A stretch of DNA of 44,131 bases from DASZMJ01 sp035551935 (GCA_035551935.1 DASZMJ010000569.1:1-44131), one strand, 5' to 3'. Numbered from the stretch's first letter, positions 33,701 through 41,958 are shown. Notes: generated from the letters alone by a model not told the origin. Made by a program: numbers and translations.

Positions 33701-34116
33701 CGGGCGCGGGTCAAGGGCTGGCCGTCGAGCCGGATCGGCACCCAGGCCGGGTCGTCGCGGTCGAGGTCGATGCCCAGGGCGACGGTCAGGAAGGCGCGGT
33801 CGTCGTGGACCTCGCCCCGGACCTCGACCGCCGTGACACCCGGTCCGGCCGGCCGGGCCGCCGGCGCCGGCGCGAGCCGCTCCAGCAGCCGGCGATACTC
33901 CGGGCCCTTGAGCAGGACCCAGTCCGCCTCCGACAGCCGTCTCCAGAGCGCCGCCAGGTCGTCCGGGGTGCCGACCACGATCGCCGTCGGCCCGTCGCCG
34001 GCCGGCTTCTTCGCGGGCGCGTCGTCCGCCCCGCCCCTCGCCGGCCCGGCCAGGAGCAGGGCGGCGACGAGCGTCGTGGCTGCGCGCTGCGGGGCCGATC
34101 GGGAGGGGCGAAACAA
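30727..34116 (-). CDS. Large envelope protein, 1129 residues, single unit of the same architecture
   Basis: A TTG at 34116 begins the frame, with GAGGTGAG upstream. A signal peptide follows (ATTLVAALLLAGPARGGADD). The body is beta-rich with few Cys and no enzyme signature. It contains PEYRRLLERL (about 72), LDGQPL (about 130), LDDRPLTVED (about 300), LPAGLVLDAVGPEEV (about 465) and PTGARLIRARVGGAVVN (about 822). These correspond in order to modules of the 2316-residue neighbour. Two to three membrane segments lie at about 980-1057, leaving a Gly/Ser/Arg/His-rich tail of about 70 residues. It is the first gene of a two-gene operon. Secretion, membrane anchoring and scaffold or adhesion roles are guesses from layout only. 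Confidence 0.8.
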   Translation of the reverse strand: MFRPSRSAPQRAATTLVAALLLAGPARGGADDAPAKKPAGDGPTAIVVGTPDDLAALWRRLSEADWVLLKGPEYRRLLERLAPAPAARPAGPGVTAVEVRGEVHDDRAFLTVALGIDLDRDDPAWVPIRLDGQPLTRAREGPAELPVKHGESGAWEVELRGRGRHAVEVTLPVPVRLGPDGHQLDLAIPEAASTRLDLTVGPGVVEAVVGARGRVEVEPVEGGHRTRLSAHLPPRSALDVSWKLEDDPGRNLPPLLTAQGEIALEIDRAGCALTASWLLRAERGTTRSLRLTLDPAEELLELRLDDRPLTVEDRRAPGTATVTVPLDDPIRPGADRRLVVKARRPLPTAPPARWAFRGLPLAPAVEQRGLIAVGQGEGLWVGGVAGRGLRQIDPRGELPDHLRGPATVLGYQFLDQPFELALRVDPAPPRVRVGQQTAVTIAAGQARVESWLEYQITRGRAFEARVELPAGLVLDAVGPEEVIESFQRLAGGDGPRVLAVRLRAGTREAGGFRLHLTGHQPLDPSGRVGLFRASDAVSTGGKVAVLAARDLVVEPADDARAAGFAPIPPRSPADWPFPADRSASAPVPACWLRHDDDPAALPLRVVVQPRAVHHETSLTAVVGRQGLDARQETTCHVRHGTLTRLDVAVPPAIEGRWALDGLEVVGKSRLADGPDGAPRYRLTLGREVVDQARLRFRYHLPIDPPLGPTRSGRVELPAIRVLEGTASPTRTRVAADAEVDLEPDGPGWERLPAEPAAADAPAPRLETVRPADAKAPAVLARAAARAKLPALVASRLWLRTTQGAEGDLRGTAWYRVEIHDATLAVALPTGARLIRARVGGAVVNRAERLADGGYRLRFPAALAAGPVLVALDYQVPGRATAGAWDPPRLLEGGVVEETLWEVRLPWNRALIGVPAGWTDENRWAWAGYVFKRRPWQGPEALAGWVAGPTGRAALADEPGDDGFGGSHSYLFGRPDTPAPARPWIASRAVLVAVCSGAVLALGLAWLAWRPRLAWIGPLALAMAATVAAAADLSATALVVQSSALGVALTALAALTRHLVDRRRHRHAFGEPSGLGAATGAGPGSSRHAALVGSDDSTVLRHRPASTVDRPGPSQPVPSATGSADGPGAD

Positions 34117-34249
34117 GGGGACGACTCACCTCGGACCCAGGATGTGGCCGGGCGACGTGGCGACTCCTATGACTCTAACATCTTCCCCAGCTTCTCGCCA
34201 CCGGCCGCGACGTCGGCCCGGGCCCACGCCGCCCCCTTCCATCATGCCC

Positions 34250-35554
34250 TCATCGACCCGGCGGCCGACCTGGCACGACCCGAATCCCGGGGGGGGGATG
34301 TTCGAAGATGCGACGTTGGTCGGCCCGCAGCCGGTCGATCTCGGTGACAGACTCGCCGATCAACTCGGCGAGGTGACGCCCGAGCCCGGCCTGGAGGGCC
34401 GCGAACTCGACGACCTGGGGCGGGCTCAGGCCGCGCGGGCCGCAATGTGCCACCAGATCGCGCAGCCGGGCGAAGACCGCGGCGGTCGGCCCGCGGTCAA
34501 GCCAGACGGGGTCGGTGGCCAGGGTCGCCAGGGTCGTCGCGGCGGCCGGCCGGACGTCGCGCGGCGGCACGGCCGGCTCGATCTGGGGCCCCTCGGCCAT
34601 AGGCACGAGGATCGTCGTCAGCCGGCTCAGGGCCCGCACGGCCTCCTCCTGCCGCTTCAACCGCGACAGTCGTTCCTGGGCCTTGTCCTCGATCGCCCGG
34701 ATCGAGCCCCACCAGGCGCCTTGTTCTCGTTCGATCCGCGCCCGCTCGGCCCACACGATGCGATCCGCGCGGACGAGGTCCGCGGCGCAGACGGCCAGGG
34801 TCGCGACCCCGGCCAGGCCGGCGACCTTGCCGGCGACCGTCCCCGGCAGGCGGCGGAGCCAGGGATGCGCCAGGCCGATCACGGCGCCGACGAGGGCGCC
34901 GGTGGCATGCGCGAAGTTGTCGAGCGAGTGCCGCAGCAGGTAGCAGATGGCCGCGTTGACGACGAGGCAGAAGACCATCCGCGACCGGATGAAGTCGCCG
35001 AACCGCGTCCGCGACCGCCAGCCGCCGACGGCCACGAGCGTCACCAAGCCGAACAGGACGACCGAGCCGCCGCCGCTGTGGACGTCCTGCGGGTAGTGCA
35101 TCGCCAGCCGCGCGACGACCGCCAGCGCGTTGCTCAGGCCGGCGATCGCCGCGTAGATCGCCAGGAACGCGCCGGTGCCGTACCAGTTCTCGACGATCCA
35201 GCCCAGCGACAGTAGGGCCAGCAAGTTCAGCCCGAGGTGCCAGATGTTGTAATGCACAAACGAAGCTGTCACCGTGCGCCACCACTGGCCGCCCAGGAGG
35301 TCGAGGCCGGTCAGGTCGCCGAACTCGTGGCTCGTATCCTTGTCGATCGTCACCCGGATCGGGTTGTAGTGGATCGGCATCCTCCCCTGCCGCACGCTCA
35401 TCGCGACCAGGACCAGGACCCAGGCGATCCCGATCACCCAGGTCGCCGGCGCCCGGCCGAAGTCGTCCGCCTCGTCGCGCTCTCGCTCTGGCGCGGGCGC
35501 CGGCGCCGTGCCCGGTTTCTTCGTCGCGAGCTCCGACCACTCCAGGTCACCCAT
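34250..35554 (-). CDS. Rhomboid-family intramembrane serine protease
   Basis: This 434-residue protein has an acidic/proline N-terminus, then a bundle of membrane helices over about 38-255 and a soluble helical C-terminal region (270-434). HYNIWHLGLNLLAL carries the conserved His and Asn of rhomboids. The serine lies in HSGGGSVVLFGL (GxS form) and the partner His in DNFAHATGALVG. Rhomboids cleave membrane helices; the substrate here is unknown. The ATG at 35554 has AAGGAAGG six bases upstream, and the gene overlaps the end of the DUF1802 gene by eight bases, so translation is coupled. The long soluble tail is not typical and may bind a partner. Confidence 0.88.
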   Translation of the reverse strand: MGDLEWSELATKKPGTAPAPAPERERDEADDFGRAPATWVIGIAWVLVLVAMSVRQGRMPIHYNPIRVTIDKDTSHEFGDLTGLDLLGGQWWRTVTASFVHYNIWHLGLNLLALLSLGWIVENWYGTGAFLAIYAAIAGLSNALAVVARLAMHYPQDVHSGGGSVVLFGLVTLVAVGGWRSRTRFGDFIRSRMVFCLVVNAAICYLLRHSLDNFAHATGALVGAVIGLAHPWLRRLPGTVAGKVAGLAGVATLAVCAADLVRADRIVWAERARIEREQGAWWGSIRAIEDKAQERLSRLKRQEEAVRALSRLTTILVPMAEGPQIEPAVPPRDVRPAAATTLATLATDPVWLDRGPTAAVFARLRDLVAHCGPRGLSPPQVVEFAALQAGLGRHLAELIGESVTEIDRLRADQRRIFEHPPPGIRVVPGRPPGR

Positions 35555-36179
35555 CGCGGCCTTCCTTCGATCCCACTCCCGGGGTCGTCACGCGCCGCAT
35601 GGCGGCCCCGAGGGCCGTCGTCCATCGTCGTCGGCGGTCGGCCGCCTCGTCGTCGGCGAGCACCGGCTCCAGGCCGGACGTCGACAGCGGCTCGTCGAGC
35701 GCGACCCAGCTCCGGCAGCCGGCTTGCCCGTCGTCGAGCCGGACGCGATGCGGCCCGGCACGGCGATAGGCGCGGACCCCGATCACCCAGAGGCCCTGCC
35801 GGCGGTACTCGAACCGCTTGCGGACCGTCGCCGCCGTCCAGACGTGGAACGGCTCCAATTGTTCTAGTACTCTAATATTCTCAATATAATGAATATTTTC
35901 GATGATCAGGAGGACATGCAAGCCGACCTCGCCCCGGGGCGTCTCGATGCGGGGCGAGGCGACGCGCAGGCCCTGCTCGGCCTCGTGGGTGGAGGTGGGC
36001 AGGAGCCAGCAGGCGTCGTGCTCGGGCTCGAAGCCGCCGGGGCCCTCAGCGATTCCTCCCTTGCGGAGCAGGAGGATCTGGCGGCCCGTGGCGAGGGCGT
36101 CGCAGACGCCGGCCCATTCCTTGAGGGCGACGGCGCACGTCGCGGGGAGGCCGGGGGGTGGTTCGTCGGGGTTCAGCAA
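35547..36179 (-). CDS. DUF1802-family protein
   Basis: This protein is 210 residues with a TTG start at 36179, which overlaps the gpsA stop by seven bases and has GAGG ten bases upstream. It opens CAVALKEWAGVCDALA followed by GRQILLLRKGGIAEG and CWLLPTSTHEAEQGL, all hallmarks of DUF1802. The function of the family is unknown; some related proteins sit near restriction or repair genes, but here it lies between gpsA and a rhomboid gene. The stretch coding for ENIHYIENIRVLEQL (35855-35908) is strikingly AT-rich. No membrane segment is present. Confidence 0.85.
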   Translation of the reverse strand: MLNPDEPPPGLPATCAVALKEWAGVCDALATGRQILLLRKGGIAEGPGGFEPEHDACWLLPTSTHEAEQGLRVASPRIETPRGEVGLHVLLIIENIHYIENIRVLEQLEPFHVWTAATVRKRFEYRRQGLWVIGVRAYRRAGPHRVRLDDGQAGCRSWVALDEPLSTSGLEPVLADDEAADRRRRWTTALGAAMRRVTTPGVGSKEGRDG

Positions 36180-37180
36180 AGGTCGCGGGCCTCGTCCTTG
36201 GGGTCGCGGAGCATCAGGTCGAGCGCGGCGGCGCGGGGGTCCTTCCCCTCGAAGAGGACGCCGTGCACCTCGCGGGTGATCGGCATCTCGACGCCGCAAC
36301 TCCGCGCCAATGCCACGACGCTCCGGGTCGTCGGCACCCCCTCGGCGACGTCGCGCATACCGGCGAGCACCTCGGCCAGGGGGACACCGCGGCCGACCTG
36401 CTCGCCGACGGCGCGGTTGCGGCCGAACCGGCTGAAGCAGGTCGTGATCACGTCGCCGACGCCCGCCAGGCCGCGGAAGGTCTCGGGCCGGCCCCCCTGT
36501 GTCGCGGCGAACCGCGCCATCTCGACCAGGCCGCGCGTCAGGAGCGCCGCCTTGGCATTATCGCCGAAGCCGAGGCCGTCGCAAATCCCCGCCGCGATCC
36601 CCAGGATGTTTTTCAAGGCGCCCGCGAGCTCGACTCCCAGGGCATCGTCGCTCGTGTAGACGCGGAACGTCTCGCCGCCGAGGGCCCCCTGGACCCGCTC
36701 GCAGAGCCCCGCATCCTCGCCCGCGACGACGACCGACGCCGGCAGGCCCCGCGCGACCTCCTCGGCGTGGCTCGGCCCGCTCAGGATCGCGACGGGCCGC
36801 GGCCCCAGCTCCTCGACGATGATCCGGCTCGGCCGCGCGAAGGTCTCGTTCTCGATCCCCTTGACCACGCTGACCACCGGCACGCCCGCCGGCACCCCGG
36901 CCGCGTGCTCCCGGAGCGTCGCCCTCAGGTACGCCGACGGGATCGCCGCGACGATCAGGTTTGCGCCCGCGGTCGCCTCGGCGACCGAGTCGGCGACGGA
37001 GACGTCCTTCGGCAGTCGGACGCCCGGCAGGTGCCGCGCGTTCTCCCGCGTCTCGCGCAGGGCCGCCGCCCGCGCCGGGTCGCGCGCCCAGAGCACCGGC
37101 GACCGGCCCCGACCCGCGAAGAGCAAGGCCAGCGCCGTCCCCATCCCCCCCGCGCCGAGGATCGCCACCCGCTCCGACAC
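36173..37180 (-). CDS. gpsA: Glycerol-3-phosphate dehydrogenase [NAD(P)+] (GpsA)
   Basis: This 335-residue cytoplasmic enzyme reduces dihydroxyacetone phosphate to sn-glycerol 3-phosphate for phospholipid synthesis. The Rossmann loop GAGGMGTALA opens the protein. VVKGIENET, SGPSHAEEVARG, VELAGALKNILGIAAG (with the catalytic Lys) and FGDNAKAALLTRGL are all family hallmarks. A GTG start at 37180 is chosen because it precedes the nucleotide fold by seven codons and gives normal length; the longer frame adds an arginine-rich stretch. It heads a translationally coupled group with the DUF1802 and rhomboid genes. Confidence 0.96.
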   Translation of the reverse strand: MSERVAILGAGGMGTALALLFAGRGRSPVLWARDPARAAALRETRENARHLPGVRLPKDVSVADSVAEATAGANLIVAAIPSAYLRATLREHAAGVPAGVPVVSVVKGIENETFARPSRIIVEELGPRPVAILSGPSHAEEVARGLPASVVVAGEDAGLCERVQGALGGETFRVYTSDDALGVELAGALKNILGIAAGICDGLGFGDNAKAALLTRGLVEMARFAATQGGRPETFRGLAGVGDVITTCFSRFGRNRAVGEQVGRGVPLAEVLAGMRDVAEGVPTTRSVVALARSCGVEMPITREVHGVLFEGKDPRAAALDLMLRDPKDEARDLC

Positions 37181-37265
37181 GACGTTCGGACCCTCACGAA
37201 TCCAACGCTTCGTCCTTCCTCTCCGAGGGGGAGGATTCCCGCGCATTCTAGCAGAACCGCGCCGC

Positions 37266-38579
37266 TCAGGGCCTCCCCTCGACCTCCAGCTCGCGCGTGG
37301 GAGCGGCCCAGAGGGGCGGCTCGGCCTCGTGCTCGGGGGTCGTGCCCGGTGGGGCAAGCGCACCGAGCCGCCAGACGCTCGGCCAGATCGCCACGACAGC
37401 CAGCACCACGACGATCGTCCCGACGCCCCCGAGGACCACCGCGGGCACCGCCCCGAGGAACCGCGCCGCCACGCCCGACTCGAACCCGCCCAACTCGTTC
37501 GACATGCTGATGAAGATGCTGTTGACCGCCGAGACGCGGCCGCGCATCGCGTCGGGGGTGAGGACTTGAACGAGTGTCGAGCGCACGACCACGCTGATGT
37601 TGTCGAGGGCGCCGGTCAGGAAGAGCATGACGAACGAGAGCCCGACGTTCCGCGAGAGGCCGAAGACGATCGTGGCCAGGCCGAAGCCGATGACCGCGAC
37701 GACCAGCGCCCGCCCCGCCCGCCGGAACGGCGGCCGGTGGGCGAGCGTCAACGCCATGCACGCCGCCCCGATCGCCGGCGCCGCGCGGAGCCAGCCGAGC
37801 CCGCCGGGGCCGACGCGGAGGATCTCCTTGGCGAAGACCGGCAAGAGCGCCGTCGCGCCGCCGAGCAACACGGCGAACATGTCGAGGGTGATCGTCGCCA
37901 GGATCAATTCCGTCCGGCGGACGAACCGCACGCCCGCCAGCAAAGTGTCGAGCGTCACCGGCCCGGTCGACTCCGCCCGCGTCCCGCCTCGCACCGTCGC
38001 CACGCAGCCGAAGGCGAGCAACGAGCCGAGGGCATCCAGCAGATACACCCGCGCCGCCCCGCCGAAGGCCCCCAGCGCCATCCCTCCCAGCGCCGGCCCG
38101 GCGACGGCCGCGACCTGCCAGCCGCTGCTCCGCCAGGCCACGGCGTTGGCGAAGTCGGCCCGCGGCACGAGCTGCGGCAGGATCGCCCACCGCGCCGGCA
38201 GGCTGAAGGCCGTCGCCGACCCGACCAGCACCAGGCACGCATACACCAGCCAGACCGGGCCCCTCGCCGCCGAGACCGCCGCCAGCCCCAGCGACGCGAC
38301 GACCTGCGCCAGCAGGGTCATCATGAACACATGTTTTCTCGGATAACGGTCCGAGACCTGCCCCGCCGGCAAGGCCAGCACCAGGACCGGTAGGACCTGC
38401 GCCAGCCCGACGAGGCCGAGGTCCAGCGCCGAGCCGGTGCGGTCGTAGAGCTCCCAGCCGACGGCCACGGCCTGGAGCTCGCCGCTGATGGTGGCGATCA
38501 TGCTCGCCCCGAGGAACCAGCGGAAATCCCGGTGCCTCAGGGCCGCGTACGGGTCGGCGACGGAGTCCTGCTCGTTCAT
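37266..38579 (-). CDS. MFS exporter (MFS_3/EntS-like)
   Basis: This 437-residue protein has about 12 membrane segments. The opening ALRHRDFRWFLGASMIATISG and the loop motif GQVSDRYPRKHV (motif A) are typical of the MFS_3 group that includes the enterobactin exporter EntS and various drug exporters. A second conserved phrase, PARWAILPQLVPRADFANAVAW, lies in the middle. The substrate cannot be told from sequence; there are no siderophore genes nearby. The ATG at 38579 is the first Met of the conserved N-terminus. It is divergent from the mechanosensitive-channel gene and 85 bases upstream of gpsA on the same strand. Confidence 0.9.
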   Translation of the reverse strand: MNEQDSVADPYAALRHRDFRWFLGASMIATISGELQAVAVGWELYDRTGSALDLGLVGLAQVLPVLVLALPAGQVSDRYPRKHVFMMTLLAQVVASLGLAAVSAARGPVWLVYACLVLVGSATAFSLPARWAILPQLVPRADFANAVAWRSSGWQVAAVAGPALGGMALGAFGGAARVYLLDALGSLLAFGCVATVRGGTRAESTGPVTLDTLLAGVRFVRRTELILATITLDMFAVLLGGATALLPVFAKEILRVGPGGLGWLRAAPAIGAACMALTLAHRPPFRRAGRALVVAVIGFGLATIVFGLSRNVGLSFVMLFLTGALDNISVVVRSTLVQVLTPDAMRGRVSAVNSIFISMSNELGGFESGVAARFLGAVPAVVLGGVGTIVVVLAVVAIWPSVWRLGALAPPGTTPEHEAEPPLWAAPTRELEVEGRP

Positions 38580-38676
38580 GTCGGCGACATTCTACCGGCC
38601 CCGGGAAGGCCCGGCGAGCCGGCCCGTGATTTGCGACGACAGTCTCCCCCTCGAAAACGACGCGGAGGAAAGAACC

Positions 38677-40080
38677 ATGGCATGGACACGGCCGACCTGG
38701 CACGGGGCGACGATCGGCGTCGCCCTGATCGTTTTGATGGTGATGACGGCCCGGGTCGCCCGGGCGCAGCTCCCCGGCCTGCCGGCGCCCGGTGGGGCGG
38801 CGGCGGGCGCGTCGAAGCCGAAGGAGAAGGGGGTGGTGACCGCGAAGGGGCCGATCAAGGTCCGCGAGCGGATCGACGACGACGAGCTGCGCGACTTCCT
38901 GAACCGATTCCTGCCCGAGTACCCGGGGGTCCGGTCGATCAGCGTCGCGGTCAAGGACGGGGTGGTCCGGCTCCGGGGGCGGGTCGACGACGACGACACG
39001 CGCGACGAGATCACCGACGTCGTCGACCGCGTCGAGGGGGTCCGCGTGGTGATGAACCACACCAAGACTGACGACGAGGTGATGACCGCCGGCCAGTTCG
39101 CGCGCCGCGAGATCGACATGATCCGCGACTACCTGGCCAAGCACTGGCTCTTGATCCTCGTGGCGATCACCATCGTGGCGTTCTCCGCGGTCGCGGCGCG
39201 GTTGTTCAACGCGCACGCCGAGACGATCCTTTCGCCGTTCGTGCGCAACCCGCTCTTGCGGTCGGTCGCCGGGTCGATCCTCAGCTCGTTTCTGCTTATC
39301 GGCGGGGTCCTGCTGGCGCTCTCGGCGTTGAAGCTCTCGCGGGCGGTGCTGTCGATCCTCGGGTTCGCGGGGGTGGTCGGCCTGGCGGTCGGCTTCGCCT
39401 TCCGCGACATCACCGAGAACTTCATCGCGTCGGTCCTGCTCGGCGTGCGTCGGCCGTTCCAGGTGGGGGATTACGTGACGGTCGCGGGCAATTCGGGGGT
39501 GATCCAGTCGTTGAACACGCGGGCGACGGTCCTCGTGACGCTCGACGGCAATCACGTGCGTATCCCGAACTCGGTGATCTTCAAGGAGACGCTCGTCAAC
39601 TCGTCGGCCTCGCCGAGCTCGCGGAGCAGCTTCGACGTGGTCGTGCCGCTGGAGTCCTCGGTCGCCGACGCGATCGCCTCGATCGACGAGGCGCTCCGAT
39701 CGCAGCCCGAGGTGCTCGCCGACCCGCCGCCGCGCGCGCTGGTCGAGGCGATCGAGCCGGGCGGCGTCCGACTCCGGGCCTACTTCTGGGCGCCGACGCG
39801 GGGCGTGGACTCGTTGCGGCTGCTCAGCGACCTGAAGCTCAAGGTCAAGGTCGCCCTCCAGCGGCTCGCCTCGCCTCCCCCTTCCAACGGCCCGGCCCCC
39901 AATCCCGACGAGACGGCCCTCGCCAACCTCCGCCGCGACGCCCGCGCCGCCTCCCAGGCCCCGCCCGCCGAGGGCTCCGGCGTCACCACCCCCATCGAGC
40001 GCGTCATGGAGCAGTGCGATTCGCGCGTCAGCGACGAGGGGGAGAACTTGCTGAAGAACGGGCCGAGCCGGCCCACATGA
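38677..40080 (+). CDS. MscS-family mechanosensitive channel with N-terminal BON domain
   Basis: This 467-residue protein starts at an ATG at 38677 with GGAGGA upstream. A signal peptide of about 30 residues (TIGVALIVLMVMTARVARA) is followed by a BON domain at about 62-130 (SVAVKDGVVRLRGRVDDDDT). Membrane helices lie at about 160-180, 205-225 and 230-250, and the MscS pore and beta domain run from about 225 to 400 (GFAFRDITENFIASVLLGV, FQVGDYV, HVRIPNSV). The C-terminus is proline-rich. MscS channels release solutes on osmotic downshift. BON domains bind phospholipids or glycans in the periplasm, so the fusion may couple gating to the envelope; that is inferred. Confidence 0.92.
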   Translation: MAWTRPTWHGATIGVALIVLMVMTARVARAQLPGLPAPGGAAAGASKPKEKGVVTAKGPIKVRERIDDDELRDFLNRFLPEYPGVRSISVAVKDGVVRLRGRVDDDDTRDEITDVVDRVEGVRVVMNHTKTDDEVMTAGQFARREIDMIRDYLAKHWLLILVAITIVAFSAVAARLFNAHAETILSPFVRNPLLRSVAGSILSSFLLIGGVLLALSALKLSRAVLSILGFAGVVGLAVGFAFRDITENFIASVLLGVRRPFQVGDYVTVAGNSGVIQSLNTRATVLVTLDGNHVRIPNSVIFKETLVNSSASPSSRSSFDVVVPLESSVADAIASIDEALRSQPEVLADPPPRALVEAIEPGGVRLRAYFWAPTRGVDSLRLLSDLKLKVKVALQRLASPPPSNGPAPNPDETALANLRRDARAASQAPPAEGSGVTTPIERVMEQCDSRVSDEGENLLKNGPSRPT

Positions 40081-40127
40081 GCGTCTGGAATCGCCCCCGC
40101 CTGCGTCCCGTTGTCGATTCGAGGGGT

Positions 40128-40772
40128 TTACTTAACAACGCCTTGATTTGCCATCCGGATCGGCCGCCGGGGCGGGGCCGGGGCCTTCAGCCTCGTGACT
40201 CGGGCGGTACCGGGGCGTAAGATCGAGCGGGGGATCGGGCTGGGACGCGCGGCGCGCTCGGTCGGGGTGGGCGAGCCCTTCGACCCGTCCGCGTCCTTCG
40301 GGGCGGCCGTCGCGGGCTTGGACTCGACCTCGGGGTCCGGTTGCGGGGTGGCGGACGGGCCCCTGGATCCGGCCCGATCCGGGGAGATGATCTCGATCGT
40401 CTCGATGATATCCCCTTCGATCGACAGCGTGCCGAGGTCCGACTCGATCCGGAGGGGCTTCTCGATCGTCCCGACGATCCGGTCGCCTTTTCGTGTTGTT
40501 ATTTTTTGATAAGAATACATTCTCGGAGTGAGTCCTCGGTCCGGGGTCTCTGTCACCGCGGAGAACCGCTCGACCTCGATGGATTTGACCTTGCCCAGCG
40601 GGACCTCGATCGGACCGAGGTCGCCATCGATCCGGATCGAGTCCTGGGCGATCGTCCCGGTGATCTCGCTGCCCCGGACCGTCTTGATTCGCACGGTCGG
40701 CCTGCCCTGGGCGAAGGCTTGAACGGGCAGCGTGATGAGCGCGAGGGCCGCGAGGTGGCGGAGGCCTGGCAT
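40128..40772 (-). CDS. Secreted protein with two small barrel-like repeats
   Basis: This 214-residue protein starts at an ATG at 40772 with AAAGGA upstream and has a signal peptide ending near AFA-QG (residue 21-23). Two repeats are clear. The first is TVRGSEITGTIAQDSIRIDG followed by a PLGKVKSIEV strand (about 31-68). The second is TTRKGDRIVGTIEKPLRIES followed by GDIIETIEI (about 92-129). They suggest paired Sm/SH3-like beta barrels. The C-terminal 80 residues are Pro/Lys-rich and probably disordered. The bases coding for the start of repeat 2 (40486-40525) are AT-rich. It is convergent with the channel gene, and no function is known to me. Confidence 0.75.
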   Translation of the reverse strand: MPGLRHLAALALITLPVQAFAQGRPTVRIKTVRGSEITGTIAQDSIRIDGDLGPIEVPLGKVKSIEVERFSAVTETPDRGLTPRMYSYQKITTRKGDRIVGTIEKPLRIESDLGTLSIEGDIIETIEIISPDRAGSRGPSATPQPDPEVESKPATAAPKDADGSKGSPTPTERAARPSPIPRSILRPGTARVTRLKAPAPPRRPIRMANQGVVK

Positions 40773-40854
40773 CGTGGGAGTCCTTTCGTTCCGGGGGTCT
40801 TCCGAACGCCGTCGGTCAACCTAACACGACCACGACCATCGAGGCAATCGACGA

Positions 40855-41955
40855 ATGTCTCTCCATGACAGCGAGGCAACCGCCGCACCTGCCTTCCGAC
40901 TGCCCGCCGAGTGGGAGCCGCACGAGGCGACGTGGATCGCGTGGCCGCACAACCGGGGCGACTGGCCGGGGAAGTTCGGGCCGATCGCGTGGGCATACGT
41001 GGAGATCGTCCGGATTCTGAGCAAGGTCGAGTCGGTCCGGATCCTCGTCAAGGGGAAGGACGCAGAGGAGAAGGCCCGGGAGCGATTGGAGTGCGGGGGC
41101 GCGGACCTGGAACGCGTCGTCTTCCATCGGGCGGCGACGGACCGATGCTGGCTCCGCGACTCGGCGCCGATGTTCGTCGTCGATGACCGGGGGGGATGCC
41201 GACTGCTCGACTGGAAATTCAACGCCTGGGCGAAGTACGAGAACCACCGCCGCGACGACCGCGTCCCGCGCCGATTGGCCCAGATCCTCGACCTGCCCCG
41301 CATCAAGCCGAGGGCGACGATCCACGATCGGGAAGCCCGGGTCGTGCTCGAAGGAGGCGCGATCGACGTCAACGGGAAGGGGACGCTGCTCACGACGGAG
41401 GAATGCCTCCTCAGCGACGTCCAGGCGCGCAACCCGGGCCTCGACAGGGCGGGCATCGAAGACATCTTTGAGAAATACCTCGGAATCCGACATGTGGTCT
41501 GGCTCAACCGCGGCATCACGGGCGACGACACCCACGGCCACATCGACGACCTGGCGCGGTTCGTCGACCCGCAGACGATCGTCCTGGCCGTCGAGGACGA
41601 CCCCGCCGACCCGAACTATGCCGCGACCCAGGAGAACTGGGACCGCCTCCGATCGGCCCGCGACCAGGACGGCCACCCGTTCCGCGTCGTCCCGCTCCCA
41701 TTCCCCGACCCTGTCATCTTCGACGGCCAGCGCCTGCCGGCCAGCTACGCCAACTTCTTCATCGCCAACGGCCTCATTCTCGTCCCCACCTTCAACGACC
41801 CCGCCGACCGCGACGCCCTCGGCATCCTCGCGCAACTCTTCCCGACCCGCAAAGTCGTCGGCATCCACGCCACCGACCTCGTCTGGGGCCTCGGCACCCT
41901 CCACTGCCTGACCCGCGACCAGCCCGCCGCTTCGACTCCGCTCGACGCGCCTTGA
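40855..41955 (+). CDS. aguA: Agmatine deiminase (peptidyl-arginine deiminase family)
   Basis: This 366-residue cytoplasmic enzyme hydrolyses agmatine to N-carbamoylputrescine and ammonia in polyamine synthesis or agmatine use. Expected residues are visible: WIAWPHNRGDWPG near the start, Asp102 in LRDSAPMF, Glu166 and Gly in LEGGAID, His229 and Asp231 in GHIDDLARF, and Cys351 in GLGTLHCLTRDQPA, the nucleophile. Length is normal. The ATG at 40855 has no strong ribosome-binding site but fits the family start. No other polyamine gene is nearby. A different guanidine substrate is possible but less likely. Confidence 0.9.
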   Translation: MSLHDSEATAAPAFRLPAEWEPHEATWIAWPHNRGDWPGKFGPIAWAYVEIVRILSKVESVRILVKGKDAEEKARERLECGGADLERVVFHRAATDRCWLRDSAPMFVVDDRGGCRLLDWKFNAWAKYENHRRDDRVPRRLAQILDLPRIKPRATIHDREARVVLEGGAIDVNGKGTLLTTEECLLSDVQARNPGLDRAGIEDIFEKYLGIRHVVWLNRGITGDDTHGHIDDLARFVDPQTIVLAVEDDPADPNYAATQENWDRLRSARDQDGHPFRVVPLPFPDPVIFDGQRLPASYANFFIANGLILVPTFNDPADRDALGILAQLFPTRKVVGIHATDLVWGLGTLHCLTRDQPAASTPLDAP

Positions 41956-41958
41956 CCT

